Shown here piece by piece: positions 1-7,547 of a DNA stretch of 23,315 bases. Numbering within the stretch: the first letter of the stretch is position 1; every line of letters begins with the position of its first letter. A model generated the notes under the pieces. That model made no database searches. It was not told where the DNA came from and saw only the letters and a program-made list of their open reading frames with translations. Origin of the DNA: a virus; IMG/VR virus record IMGVR_UViG_3300042475_000779, positions 1-23,315 of that record; one strand, given 5' to 3'. The position numbers and the translations under genes are program-made.

Positions 1-1
1 T

Positions 2-769
2 CAAGGATTTGGACCAGCAAGAGAACTCATCCAAGTTGACAGGGGTGGCGTAATTACATTTGTGGATAAAGACAAAGTGCCAGCAGGTACAAGTCTTGGT
101 AAGACACTTGCACCTCAAGTAGTTGGCGGTGCAGAGGCTGGCGGTTACTTCCAAATTGGTGGCGGTGGCGGTGGCGGTGTAGGTGGCGCACCTCGTCCTG
201 CTGGCGCTCCAGCTCCTGCTGGCGCTCCTACTGGTGGTGCTGGCACACCTCAAGCAGCGCCTACTGGAATGCAACCATTAACTCCAATCATTCCATTACA
301 ACCAAAAGCACCAGAAGCGTTTATGAAGGCATCACGCCAACTTAATGACCTTCGTGGTGCTATTGATGACTACAAAATGGAGCTTAAATCTGGCGTGTGG
401 GTTGTACCTAAAAACATTCCTATCCCGTTTACTGACTCTGGCATACCTATGCCTATCGGTCAGGATAGTGCAAGGGTTGCTGGTAAGTACAACTCGTTAT
501 TGATGGGCGTTAAGAATCTGTATGAGTTAGGTGCTTTGACTGGTCCTGATATGTCAATCATTGAGCGTCAGTTAACTAACCCATCTTCATGGACTGGTTT
601 GCTGACAAGCAAGAACGCAATGAATGCTCAGGTTAAGGTGCTGGAGGATATGTTGGATCGCGCAGACAAGAATCTGTCTTCCTCATACAAGCAATCTATG
701 CCAGCAGCAGCCACAACGCAAAAGGTTTTTACATATAACCCTGCAACTGGTCAACTTGAGCAAAAGTAA
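2..769 (+). CDS. Gly/Pro/Ala-rich phage virion-type protein, 5'-truncated by the window edge
   Basis: The reading frame is open from base 2 with no stop, so the gene almost certainly begins upstream. The GTG at 62 is only the first in-window start-like codon, has no good Shine-Dalgarno sequence and is unlikely to be the true start. The visible part has a glycine run followed by repeated PAGAP/GAP units (about nt 150-250), then a mostly helical C-terminal half of about 150 residues. The low-complexity stretch resembles a flexible linker in virion proteins. It is followed after 9 nt by an ejection-protein-like gene, which supports a structural role. I do not recognise a specific family; tail, internal virion or ejection protein are all possible. 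Confidence 0.7.
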   Translation, partial: QGFGPARELIQVDRGGVITFVDKDKVPAGTSLGKTLAPQVVGGAEAGGYFQIGGGGGGGVGGAPRPAGAPAPAGAPTGGAGTPQAAPTGMQPLTPIIPLQPKAPEAFMKASRQLNDLRGAIDDYKMELKSGVWVVPKNIPIPFTDSGIPMPIGQDSARVAGKYNSLLMGVKNLYELGALTGPDMSIIERQLTNPSSWTGLLTSKNAMNAQVKVLEDMLDRADKNLSSSYKQSMPAAATTQKVFTYNPATGQLEQK

Positions 770-778
770 GGTTCTATC

Positions 779-2560
779 ATGGTTCAAAAAGTAACAGTAC
801 CAGACATAGGAGTTATTGAGTTTCCAGACTCAATGAGTCCTCAAGACATTGTTAAGGCTTTGCAATCAATGCAAGGCGTGCAAGCACCTAGACAACCTAA
901 GACGGTTACAGAGAAGGTCTTGGCTTCTCCTGTTGGCGGTGTTATTCGTGGCTTGCGTGACATTCCAGACGCTGGCGCACAACTGTTGACGCGAGGCTTA
1001 GAAGCCGTTGCACCTGCTGGCTCTAGCATGGAGAAGTTCATGCAAGCAGAGCGCAAACGAGTTGAAGACATAAACCGCGAGGCTGAACGCGCCTACCAAC
1101 AAGACTGGCGCATGGGTCAGATGAGACCTGACGAGTTTGATGTTGGTCGCGCTGTTGGTGGTGTTGCTGCTACCGCAATCCCCGCTACAACGGCTGTGAA
1201 GGCTCTTGGACTAACAACTGCACCTGTGCGTGCTGGCGCTGTCTCTGGTGTTATTGGAGGTGGCTTACAGCCAGTCCTTGAACCACAAGATTCATTTGGT
1301 GCGCAAAAGGCTACGCAAGTTGGATTAAGTGGTTTGCTTGGTGCTGGTGGCGGGTATCTTGGAGACAAGATCGCTAACCTTTTATTTGGTCGTGGTGCAG
1401 CTCCTGCCGTTGGCGGTGCTGGTGCTCCTAGTTCTGCTCAGGCAACTGTGAGCGCCACACCAACTGCTCAAGTTACTGGTGGTGGTGTCAACTTAGGCGC
1501 TGTTGCACCTGAGTCTGGCGCTGCCCTTACTGCTGCTCAAAAGGCTATCTTAGAGCGTGGCAAGGCTATGGGTTTCAAGACTACGCCAGCACAAGAGACA
1601 GGCTCACGCTCACTCCTCCAGATGGAAGCTCGAATGGAGTCAAGTCCATTCACTTCTGCACCGTTTAACACCATCAAGGCTGAAAACCAGAAGGTATTAA
1701 ACCGCGCCACAGCTCAAGCCATTGGCGTGAACTCTGACGAGTTGAGCAATCCAGTATTGGCTCAAGCACAGCGTCAGATCAGCGATGTCTACAAGAAGGT
1801 GGCAACACCAGATGTACGCAAAGTAGACGGCATGACCTTTATGAACAACATTGACCTTGTGGACAATGCCTTTGAAGGTCTTACCACTCAGCCGTTAAAG
1901 ACTAATGTCCTCGTCAAGCAGTTACAGGACTTGGCTCTAAAGGGTGAGGCTAGTGGCGTACAACTGCAAAACCTGTCTTCTAAGATCGGCAAGCGTGCCA
2001 AGAATGAGATGACTACCGCAATGGGTGACCGTGAGTTAGGCTCTGCCTTATTCCAGTTAAAGGAGATGGTCGACGACGCTCTATCTGCTGGACTCAGCAA
2101 GGCAGAGCAAGAGGCGTTTGCTACAGCTCGCAACAACTACCGCAACCTAATGACCATTCGCACAGCGTCTGGCGTTGTCAACCCGTCATCAGGCAATGTA
2201 TCTGGTTTGAATCTAGCGTCTGCCCTGACACGCAAAGACCCACAAGGTTTTGTGTTTGGCTCTAACCAGACACCAATGTATGAGGCTGCAAGGTTTGCAC
2301 AGGCATTTAGACCAATCGTCGGTGACTCTGGAACTGCGACTCGTTCGATGGAATACTCGCCATTGAATATGCTTTTGTCGATGCCAACAAACTTGGCTGC
2401 AAGGGCTTACACATCAGCGCCAGCGTCATCGGTATTGACCAGAACTGTTGGCGGTACTGGCTTGATGCCAAACGCACTAGAGCAAGCACAAGTAGAGTCA
2501 TTAAAGAGAGCACTTCCAATTACTGGTGGTCTTGGACTCGGTGGACTTTTAGGACCGTAA
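779..2560 (+). CDS. Putative internal virion / DNA-ejection protein
   Basis: A 593-residue Ala/Gly-rich protein. Residues about 5-30 contain a short beta-type element followed by a helix (IEFPDSMSPQDIVKALQ), a pattern frequent at the N-terminus of phage internal virion proteins. Glycine- and alanine-rich amphipathic or hydrophobic stretches lie at about residues 122-165 and 178-205. Residues about 250-500 are helical and charged, and the end is glycine-rich (GGLGLGGLLGP). Such composition is typical of ejection proteins that leave the capsid and enter the host envelope, but no catalytic motif (for example lysozyme) is visible. It lies between two other large virion-type genes in one transcription unit. 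Function is inferred from composition and context, not from a diagnostic motif. Confidence 0.6.
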   Translation: MVQKVTVPDIGVIEFPDSMSPQDIVKALQSMQGVQAPRQPKTVTEKVLASPVGGVIRGLRDIPDAGAQLLTRGLEAVAPAGSSMEKFMQAERKRVEDINREAERAYQQDWRMGQMRPDEFDVGRAVGGVAATAIPATTAVKALGLTTAPVRAGAVSGVIGGGLQPVLEPQDSFGAQKATQVGLSGLLGAGGGYLGDKIANLLFGRGAAPAVGGAGAPSSAQATVSATPTAQVTGGGVNLGAVAPESGAALTAAQKAILERGKAMGFKTTPAQETGSRSLLQMEARMESSPFTSAPFNTIKAENQKVLNRATAQAIGVNSDELSNPVLAQAQRQISDVYKKVATPDVRKVDGMTFMNNIDLVDNAFEGLTTQPLKTNVLVKQLQDLALKGEASGVQLQNLSSKIGKRAKNEMTTAMGDRELGSALFQLKEMVDDALSAGLSKAEQEAFATARNNYRNLMTIRTASGVVNPSSGNVSGLNLASALTRKDPQGFVFGSNQTPMYEAARFAQAFRPIVGDSGTATRSMEYSPLNMLLSMPTNLAARAYTSAPASSVLTRTVGGTGLMPNALEQAQVESLKRALPITGGLGLGGLLGP

Positions 2561-2564
2561 AGAT

Positions 2565-4940
2565 ATGGCAGACTATTCAGACCCACTTGGTTTACTGTTT
2601 GGCGGGGTTGATTATTTTGGTTCACCGCAAAAGTCAAAAGGCTTATTGCAGTTAACTCCGCAAGAGATAGAACGCATGGCAGCAGCTCAGAGTCCTGCCT
2701 TTGGCGTATTTCCGCAGATGCAACCGTATCGGTCTCAGCAAGACATTACGGCAAGCGCTAATGTGCCTGTCGATGTGGTGAGGGGTCGTATTGCTGGCAC
2801 ACGGGGCTTATTTGGCGATGTGGTGAACCAGCCGATACCAATGATCAGACCACTACAACTTTTAAGCCAAGCGCTTACAGGTCAACAAAAGTATCCTGAT
2901 ACTGAATATTATTTAGACACTATGCCATTGAAGTCAGACACACCAGTCGGTGATGTGGCTGGCAGAGTTGCTAGTTTCGCTCCAATCAATCCAATGCCAG
3001 CAGTCAGAGGTGTGCAGAAACTAGGCGGTCTGCTTGGTGAGGAGATGGCAACGAGACTCAATACTGGCAGACCTATATTGCCTAGTTTATTGGCTGAACC
3101 TCAGACAGCAATGTTTGCGGTGAACCCAGCAGAGCAAGCAATGACTAGCGGTCTATTGCAAGCCGAAGTGTCTCCTCTAGGGTTTTACTCAGCAGTTGAA
3201 CAGCAAGCACTCAAGATTCCTAGAAAGCAAGGAACTGGTGAGTCCTTCTTGAATGATCTTCTCAAAGGTCAGGATGTCAAGAAGTACGAGATTGAGGCTA
3301 TGGGCTTAGATACCTACCTCAAAGGCAAGCCAAATGTGACGCGCCAAGAGGTGCAGGATTTTATTGCTAACAATCGAGTTGATGTGCAAGAGGTTAGATA
3401 TGGCGCTCTGACTCCAGAAGATCAAGCGCAAAAAGATTTACTCAACAATAGATACAGACAATTAACCGATCAAATTGAAACAGCAAAACTAAGATATGAA
3501 GAGGGTGGTATTCCATATAGCGAATTAAGAAAAACAATGAGCGACATTTCAAAAGAAAGAACTGGTATTGAAGAATCATTATCATCTTTCCAAGGTGAAG
3601 CTCCTAAATTTGGGCAATACCAACTTGCTGGCGGTGAAAACTATCGAGAGTTGGTTTTTACTTTGCCAGAAAACATGAGCGAATATAACAAGTATGTAAA
3701 AACTCTAAGGGATAAGTATGGTCAAGGTGGATTTGATAATCTGCCTTTAACTGATATTGAAAGAGCAAGGCTTGATAAGTTTTATGCAACAGAAGAACTA
3801 GACCCATATAAATCTTCTCATTTTCCTGATATTAAAAACCCGTTAGCTCATATGCGCGTTAATGATCGCGTCGATGCTGAAGGCAAAAAGATGCTATTGA
3901 TTGAGGAAGTTCAATCAGACTGGCATCAAGCTGGGCGTGAGAAGGGTTATGACACGCCAGAAAGAAGAATGGCAAAGGAAACAGCATTAAATAATTTATT
4001 AGCAGAGCGCAGTAGATTACTTGATGAGCAGCAAAGACTTGAAGAATTGGCAAAACCATTTACAAGCATTGGAAAAGATGCTCCAGCAAACATAATAGAT
4101 CAATGGAGCATCGTGTCTAATAGGTTGCAAAATCTACAAACTGAGCAAAACAGACTTGGTAGAACTTCTATTGAAGGCGTACCAGACGCACCATTCAAAG
4201 ATACTTGGTATCAGTTAGCACTCAAGAGAGCAATCAAAGAAGCCGTAGACAAGGGATATGACAGAATCGGTCTGACTACTGGTGCGCAACAAGCAGCAAG
4301 ATATGACTTGAGTAAGCAAGTTGATAATTTGTTATATAGTAAAAATGCAGATGGAACTTATCGTGTTAGCGCACAAGTACAAGGTCGTGGGCAAATGATT
4401 GGAGAAGCAATACCAGAATCAAAATTATCTGATTATGTTGGAAAAGAAATTGCTGAAAAAATGTCCAAAGGAACTGGTAAACAAACAGAAGTTGCTGGGG
4501 AATATGATCCTGCTTCAATGACCTCAAACAAAAAATACATGACAGAGCTATCTGGCATTGACCTTAAAGTCGGTGGCGAAGGCATGAAGAAGTATTACGA
4601 CGAGATATATCCAAACTTCTTAAACAAGTACGGCAAGAAGTATGGTGCGCAGGTCGGTGAAACAGAAATTGGTTTGCCTCAAAAAACCTCAAGTTCATGG
4701 GCATATTTTAGAGATTGGTTTGCGGAAAATCATAGCAATGTTGGAGGTAGCAATACGGCTTTATCTAATTGGGAGCAAGGCTCAAATAATAAATATGTAA
4801 AAGAGTTTGAAAAATTTAGGAAAACTCCAACTCAAAAAGAAACTGTACGCTACCTAGACATCACACCAGAGATGAAGAAGGCGGTACAGAAGGGTCAACC
4901 TTTGGCTGCTGTCGAAGGCATGACTGGCTTACTGGCGTAG
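2565..4940 (+). CDS. Large polyvalent-protein-like virion protein
   Basis: A 791-residue protein. Three blocks match signatures I associate with phage and plasmid large polyvalent proteins: an EVQSDWHQAGREKGY block at about residues 446-461; a block starting VPDAPFKDTWYQLALKRAI and running through GYDRIGLTTGAQQAARYDLS at about 538-582; and a C-terminal DITPEMKKAVQKGQPL block near 763-779. Polyvalent proteins are thought to be delivered with the DNA and act early in the new host. The N-terminal 200 residues are Pro/Gln-rich without a recognised domain. The conserved blocks are interrupted by AT-rich, charged, coiled-coil-like segments (for example about 285-350 and 465-535), suggesting insertions. 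It starts 5 nt after the previous gene. The exact biochemical activity is unknown. Confidence 0.6.
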   Translation: MADYSDPLGLLFGGVDYFGSPQKSKGLLQLTPQEIERMAAAQSPAFGVFPQMQPYRSQQDITASANVPVDVVRGRIAGTRGLFGDVVNQPIPMIRPLQLLSQALTGQQKYPDTEYYLDTMPLKSDTPVGDVAGRVASFAPINPMPAVRGVQKLGGLLGEEMATRLNTGRPILPSLLAEPQTAMFAVNPAEQAMTSGLLQAEVSPLGFYSAVEQQALKIPRKQGTGESFLNDLLKGQDVKKYEIEAMGLDTYLKGKPNVTRQEVQDFIANNRVDVQEVRYGALTPEDQAQKDLLNNRYRQLTDQIETAKLRYEEGGIPYSELRKTMSDISKERTGIEESLSSFQGEAPKFGQYQLAGGENYRELVFTLPENMSEYNKYVKTLRDKYGQGGFDNLPLTDIERARLDKFYATEELDPYKSSHFPDIKNPLAHMRVNDRVDAEGKKMLLIEEVQSDWHQAGREKGYDTPERRMAKETALNNLLAERSRLLDEQQRLEELAKPFTSIGKDAPANIIDQWSIVSNRLQNLQTEQNRLGRTSIEGVPDAPFKDTWYQLALKRAIKEAVDKGYDRIGLTTGAQQAARYDLSKQVDNLLYSKNADGTYRVSAQVQGRGQMIGEAIPESKLSDYVGKEIAEKMSKGTGKQTEVAGEYDPASMTSNKKYMTELSGIDLKVGGEGMKKYYDEIYPNFLNKYGKKYGAQVGETEIGLPQKTSSSWAYFRDWFAENHSNVGGSNTALSNWEQGSNNKYVKEFEKFRKTPTQKETVRYLDITPEMKKAVQKGQPLAAVEGMTGLLA

Positions 4941-5312
4941 TCACACATCCCCATAAAAGGCAGCAGTCAACGGGTCGCGCTTGACCTTACGCTTGAGCTG
5001 TCTCTGCTTGGCTAGTCTTCTTTCCTTTGTGTCGGCATCTTCTTTGGATCGGTGCTTACGCAACCGAGAGCTGCTGCTCACAGGCTCAGGTTTCTCTGCA
5101 TCGACTCCAATGCCGTACCTATAAACAGCAGACCATTGCGTCACACTCGTCTTACGCCACGACTGAATGTGGACATTGCCTTCTGCTCTGAGTCTTTGGA
5201 TCATGTCTCTGCTAGACCTAATCGTGCAATGCAATAACTCGCAAAGCTCAACCGCGGTGTAACCCTTCTGAGTGATCAGGTTGACCAGCTTAGGCATTCT
5301 GGTGGACTTCAT
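4941..5312 (-). CDS. Small winged-helix-type DNA-binding protein
   Basis: 123 residues from the ATG at 5312. That start is preferred over an upstream ATG at 5369 because it overlaps the stop of the preceding 38-residue gene as ATGA and has an AAGGA-type ribosome binding site. Residues about 15-55 look like a helix-turn-helix or winged helix (YTAVELCELLHCTIRSSRD, then IQRLRAEGNVHIQSW), followed by an aromatic YRYGIGVD element. The C-terminal 50 residues are very basic (KERRLAKQRQLKRKVKRD) and could contact DNA or RNA. It is the last gene of the leftward operon, and its stop abuts the stop of the convergent polyvalent-type gene. A transcription regulator is plausible; the target is unknown. Confidence 0.7.
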   Translation of the reverse strand: MKSTRMPKLVNLITQKGYTAVELCELLHCTIRSSRDMIQRLRAEGNVHIQSWRKTSVTQWSAVYRYGIGVDAEKPEPVSSSSRLRKHRSKEDADTKERRLAKQRQLKRKVKRDPLTAAFYGDV

Positions 5313-5425
5313 TTGTCCTTGTCCAGACTCATGTATAAAACTGCAAAGATAACTGCCACGCCTATGCAAGCGCCAGTAAACAGCAAAACAAATAAGGTCA
5401 AGATACTGTGTAGTACTTCAATCAT
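5309..5425 (-). CDS. 38-residue single-helix membrane protein
   Basis: A short gene starting MIEVLHSILTLFVLLFTGAC and ending MSLDKDK. About residues 6-32 form one continuous hydrophobic transmembrane-type helix with a short acidic/basic tail. An AAAGGGG ribosome binding site lies upstream. The start overlaps the end of the upstream gene by 8 nt and the stop overlaps the next start as ATGA, so it fits the translationally coupled operon exactly. Possible roles, all inference, include superinfection exclusion, a membrane-perturbing peptide or a lysis accessory. No family recognised. Confidence 0.65.
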   Translation of the reverse strand: MIEVLHSILTLFVLLFTGACIGVAVIFAVLYMSLDKDK

Positions 5426-5588
5426 AGTTAAGCCCCTTTAATTTCAACTCGATATTCCTCGCGGTCTGCTCGATCTCGCAACCTCCTTTGGCGTAATGGA
5501 TACACTCGTGTATCTGCTCTTCGGTGAGGGATACCCACGGCTTTTTGTAGCTTTGGATGTCGTCGTCGTCTTCTGATTCTTTACGCAT
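5418..5588 (-). CDS. KPW-motif small phage protein (paralogue of the upstream gene)
   Basis: 56 residues: an acidic start (ESEDDDD), then KKPWVSLTEEQIHECIHYAK, and a helical end containing a run similar to ARNIELKLK. The upstream gene (5581-5775) has the same layout, KKPWIGLSETDINAL and then a charged helix ending RATERILKEK. The pair therefore looks like a diverged tandem duplication. The KPW-x-x-L-(S/T)-E motif recurs in small hypothetical proteins of aquatic phages as far as I know. The ATG lies inside the end of the upstream gene (8-nt overlap), with an AAAGAGAAA purine stretch upstream. Function unknown. Confidence 0.65.
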   Translation of the reverse strand: MRKESEDDDDIQSYKKPWVSLTEEQIHECIHYAKGGCEIEQTARNIELKLKGLNYD

Positions 5589-5775
5589 TGTTTTTCTCTT
5601 TCAATATTCTTTCTGTTGCCCTGACCACATCAACCCAATAGTAGAGATCAGGAAGACTGTGTTTAAGTGCGTTGATGTCTGTCTCAGACAATCCAATCCA
5701 AGGCTTTTTTCTGGGTTTAATTTCCTCGCCCCCTACATTGCGTTGCGGGACTGAGATGTTTATTGGTTTCCTCAT
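5581..5775 (-). CDS. KPW-motif small phage protein
   Basis: 64 residues with a basic N-terminus, the KKPWIGLSETDINALKHSLP motif at about residues 23-42, and a helical C-terminus containing VRATERILKEKNN. It resembles the next downstream gene, which shares the KKPW(I/V)xL(S/T)E motif. A good GAGGAG ribosome binding site lies just upstream, and its start overlaps the stop of the 158-residue gene as ATGA. The stop overlaps the downstream start by 8 nt. Function unknown; the Trp-containing turn followed by two helices suggests a compact protein-interaction fold, which is inference. Confidence 0.7.
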   Translation of the reverse strand: MRKPINISVPQRNVGGEEIKPRKKPWIGLSETDINALKHSLPDLYYWVDVVRATERILKEKNNA

Positions 5776-6248
5776 ACCGTCTTCTCCTCAATGACTCTGG
5801 CTCTACGCGACTTTATCTCATTGGTAACAATATCGAGCGCCTTCTCTAGCTGGGCGATGGTGGTGATGTCGAGCTGTGCGTCGTGCAGCTCCATGCCGTA
5901 ATTTATTGCCATCAACTCCGATGCCTTCGCCACAAACCTGTCTTGACGATTGATACCTCTGCGAGACAACTCCAGCAATGCGTCTTGACCTTCTTTTATC
6001 TCGTCTTTGTATTCATGCCCAATGCCAAGCCTTGAGAGGGCTTCGGAGACATTGAGGGCAGAGATGATGGAGTCGATGTCATAACGCTTTGCATGACCCG
6101 TCCTGAGCGCTTCCAAGGCACTATGGTTCTTTATCTTTAGATCGAGTACCGCGCTGCCAGTAGCGGAGACTGGCTTAAAGCCATTGATCACCCAAGTGGC
6201 GACATCTAGTCTGACTCCTTTGGGTTTGTATTTACTTCTTTTTCGCAT
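5772..6248 (-). CDS. Conserved hypothetical phage protein (MRKRSKYKPK type)
   Basis: 158 residues, the largest product of the leftward operon. It opens with a basic MRKRSKYKPKGVRLD segment, followed by an almost entirely helical body with LDLKIKNHSALEALRTG, DSIISALNVSEALSRLGIG, QDALLELSRRGINR and MELHDAQLD segments. I recognise this pattern as a conserved hypothetical protein of proteobacterial phages, but no function is established to my knowledge. The ATG is embedded in the end of the upstream 48-residue gene (17-nt overlap) and an AAGG element lies upstream. Its stop overlaps the next start as ATGA. It could be a regulator or an interaction scaffold; no catalytic motif is visible. Confidence 0.75.
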   Translation of the reverse strand: MRKRSKYKPKGVRLDVATWVINGFKPVSATGSAVLDLKIKNHSALEALRTGHAKRYDIDSIISALNVSEALSRLGIGHEYKDEIKEGQDALLELSRRGINRQDRFVAKASELMAINYGMELHDAQLDITTIAQLEKALDIVTNEIKSRRARVIEEKTV

Positions 6249-6378
6249 TGCGTTTTAACCTTGGGCAGTTTATGCAGAACACTTTTTCCTTGGACTGACA
6301 CACGCCAAGGGTCTCGCACTTGGTGCGTAGCGTTACCCACGGTGGCGGTGTTACCCACTTTGTTTTGACCTCAGTCAT
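6232..6378 (-). CDS. 48-residue four-cysteine (zinc-ribbon-like) protein
   Basis: A short gene with MTEVKTKWVTPPPWVTLRTK at the start and a basic end (RLKRNAKKK). Four cysteines at residues 21, 27, 35 and 38 (C-x5-C-x7-C-x2-C) could bind one metal ion. Its ATG overlaps the stop of the preceding 86-residue gene as ATGA, and it overlaps the next gene by 17 nt, so without it the operon would have an unusual 126-nt gap. Small zinc-ribbon proteins in phages often bind host transcription or replication factors; that role here is inference. Confidence 0.65.
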   Translation of the reverse strand: MTEVKTKWVTPPPWVTLRTKCETLGVCQSKEKVFCINCPRLKRNAKKK

Positions 6379-6635
6379 TGCTGCGCAATCATTTGCATCT
6401 CTAACTCTTTGACGCGCTCGGTCAACTCCTTGACGGTCAGCTCTGCGATCTCCAACTCGTTGCCGTGAGCGCGTCGTGCCATCTGCATTCCAGCGTCGTA
6501 ACCCATCATTGCACCTTTGTGAGCTGCTTCGCTTACCAGTTTACCGATGTCTTGTGGCGACATGATTCTGGCTTTGCCTTCGGCAGCAAGGATGTACTTT
6601 AAGACCATCTCTTTGATTTTCTTTTCTACTGACAT
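6375..6635 (-). CDS. Hypothetical helical/coiled-coil protein
   Basis: 86 residues. The N-terminal half (EKKIKEMVLKYILAAEGKAR, then SPQDIGKLVSEAAHKGAMMG) is helical. The C-terminal 35 residues form a leucine-heptad coiled coil (ELEIAELTVKELTERVKELE). The start lies 1 nt after the upstream stop (TAATATG), with an AGGAAAC ribosome binding site, and the stop overlaps the next start as ATGA. Probably an oligomeric small accessory protein; no family recognised. Confidence 0.7.
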   Translation of the reverse strand: MSVEKKIKEMVLKYILAAEGKARIMSPQDIGKLVSEAAHKGAMMGYDAGMQMARRAHGNELEIAELTVKELTERVKELEMQMIAQQ

Positions 6636-6636
6636 A

Positions 6637-6780
6637 TTAGTTTCCTGTGATCAAAATAAATGCAATGACACCGACGGTTACGCCAGCAAGGAAGATAAAG
6701 ACGCAATCCACAAGGCTGATTTTGTTGTCTTGGTAAGGTCCATCGACTTCAAAATTTTCGGTGTAGTTTTGATGTTTCAT
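6637..6780 (-). CDS. 47-residue single-pass membrane protein
   Basis: A short gene with a polar, aromatic-containing N-terminus (MKHQNYTENFEVDGPYQDNK) and one hydrophobic helix at about residues 24-44 (VDCVFIFLAGVTVGVIAFIL). Only three residues follow the helix, so the topology is probably N-terminus cytoplasmic with a short outer tail, or the reverse. Its ATG shares one base with the stop of the 77-residue gene (TAATG), and the next gene starts 1 nt after its stop. This is the second single-helix membrane protein in the operon. Function unknown. Confidence 0.65.
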   Translation of the reverse strand: MKHQNYTENFEVDGPYQDNKISLVDCVFIFLAGVTVGVIAFILITGN

Positions 6781-7013
6781 TATTCGCTTTCAGAGTTAAG
6801 TTGTGTGAGGGCTTCTTCGCAGATGTGATCCACGATGGACTGCGTAAGCAGATGGGCGATGTCAATCTTCTCGCAAAAGGCATTGACAAGATTCATGCAC
6901 TCAGGGAAGTCTGGCGCTTCCCCGTGGTTAAGTTCTTCGGGTTCGTGTTCTAGGAAGCAGACGAGAGTTACCCCTTCTACCTCACACTTGAATCTGAATA
7001 GGTCTTCTAGCAT
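6780..7013 (-). CDS. Hypothetical acidic protein
   Basis: 77 residues from the ATG at 7013, chosen over an upstream ATG at 7064 because it has a strong AAAGGAG ribosome binding site and leaves a normal 13-nt gap to the previous gene. The protein is acidic (LEHEPEELNHGEAPDFPE) with a beta-type start (FRFKCEVEGVTLVCFLEHE) and a helical end (NAFCEKIDIAHLLTQSIVDH). It contains four cysteines without a clear metal-binding spacing. Its stop shares a base with the next start. An acidic DNA-mimic or inhibitor role is conceivable but unsupported. No family recognised. Confidence 0.7.
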   Translation of the reverse strand: MLEDLFRFKCEVEGVTLVCFLEHEPEELNHGEAPDFPECMNLVNAFCEKIDIAHLLTQSIVDHICEEALTQLNSESE

Positions 7014-7026
7014 TTTGTTTTCTCCT

Positions 7027-7353
7027 TTAATAATCTTCACCAGCGCGTGCGGGTTGTGCGCCAAGGAATTGAGGGTTGTAGGGTGCGTTGTGATTCCATA
7101 CTGTCACCTCATCAATAATCCATTGATAAGGTTGTGAAAGAGAAATGTTTTCTGTGCGAGCAACTTCCCAAGGAATGATGGCTTGCATTAACTGGTTTCC
7201 ATCCATGTCTAAAAATGGTGGGATGTATTTGGCAGAACTCCAACGCTGAAGCACTTTTTTAAAGCTGTAAAAGCCATAAGGAAAACGCAAAACTAAACCT
7301 TGTGGAGAACTTCCAATAACTCCAACATTAAGAGTTTGTGTTGATGAATTCAT
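7027..7353 (-). CDS. Hypothetical protein
   Basis: 108 residues from the ATG at 7353 (MNSSTQTLNVGVIGSSPQG), which overlaps the stop of the upstream gene as ATGA and has a GAGGTG ribosome binding site; an upstream ATG at 7425 would overlap that gene by 76 nt. The protein looks globular, with a Trp/Tyr-rich central and C-terminal part (VLQRWSSAKYIPPFLDMDG and QPYQWIIDEVTVWNHNAPYN) and no transmembrane segment or catalytic signature. Function unknown. Confidence 0.65.
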   Translation of the reverse strand: MNSSTQTLNVGVIGSSPQGLVLRFPYGFYSFKKVLQRWSSAKYIPPFLDMDGNQLMQAIIPWEVARTENISLSQPYQWIIDEVTVWNHNAPYNPQFLGAQPARAGEDY

Positions 7354-7547
7354 GCTGTCACCTCTTTCTTTGCGTCGATGCGTGTGAAAAAATCTGCTTG
7401 TTTGCTGGCTGCGCACTTCGCGCATTGATACTGATCTGCCTTGAACTCAGACCAGTTACCTGACATTGGTGTGCGCAGTATGTTTCTACCGCAAGCAGTT
7501 CTGGATGTCATGCCAGAACCGTATTTGTTTAAGTGCATTACTCTCAT
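7350..7547 (-). CDS. Small Cys-containing (putative zinc-binding) phage protein
   Basis: 65 residues. Cys19 (TACGRN) and the later QCAKCAASK pair (Cys42, Cys45), together with the MHLNKYGSG start, resemble a common small phage protein with a TACG...C-x2-C arrangement; a His near the start may complete a metal site. It ends EVTA, the same as the upstream 59-residue gene. Start and stop both lie in identical 15-nt junctions containing a GAGGTG ribosome binding site and an ATGA overlap. Function unknown, probably a zinc-binding adaptor (inference). Confidence 0.7.
   Translation of the reverse strand: MRVMHLNKYGSGMTSRTACGRNILRTPMSGNWSEFKADQYQCAKCAASKQADFFTRIDAKKEVTA

Noticed and set aside
5052-5237. 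Short + strand open frames inside the leftward operon (also 5557-5754 and 6835-7137)
   Set aside because: They lie opposite coupled - strand genes and lack ribosome binding sites and recognisable sequence.
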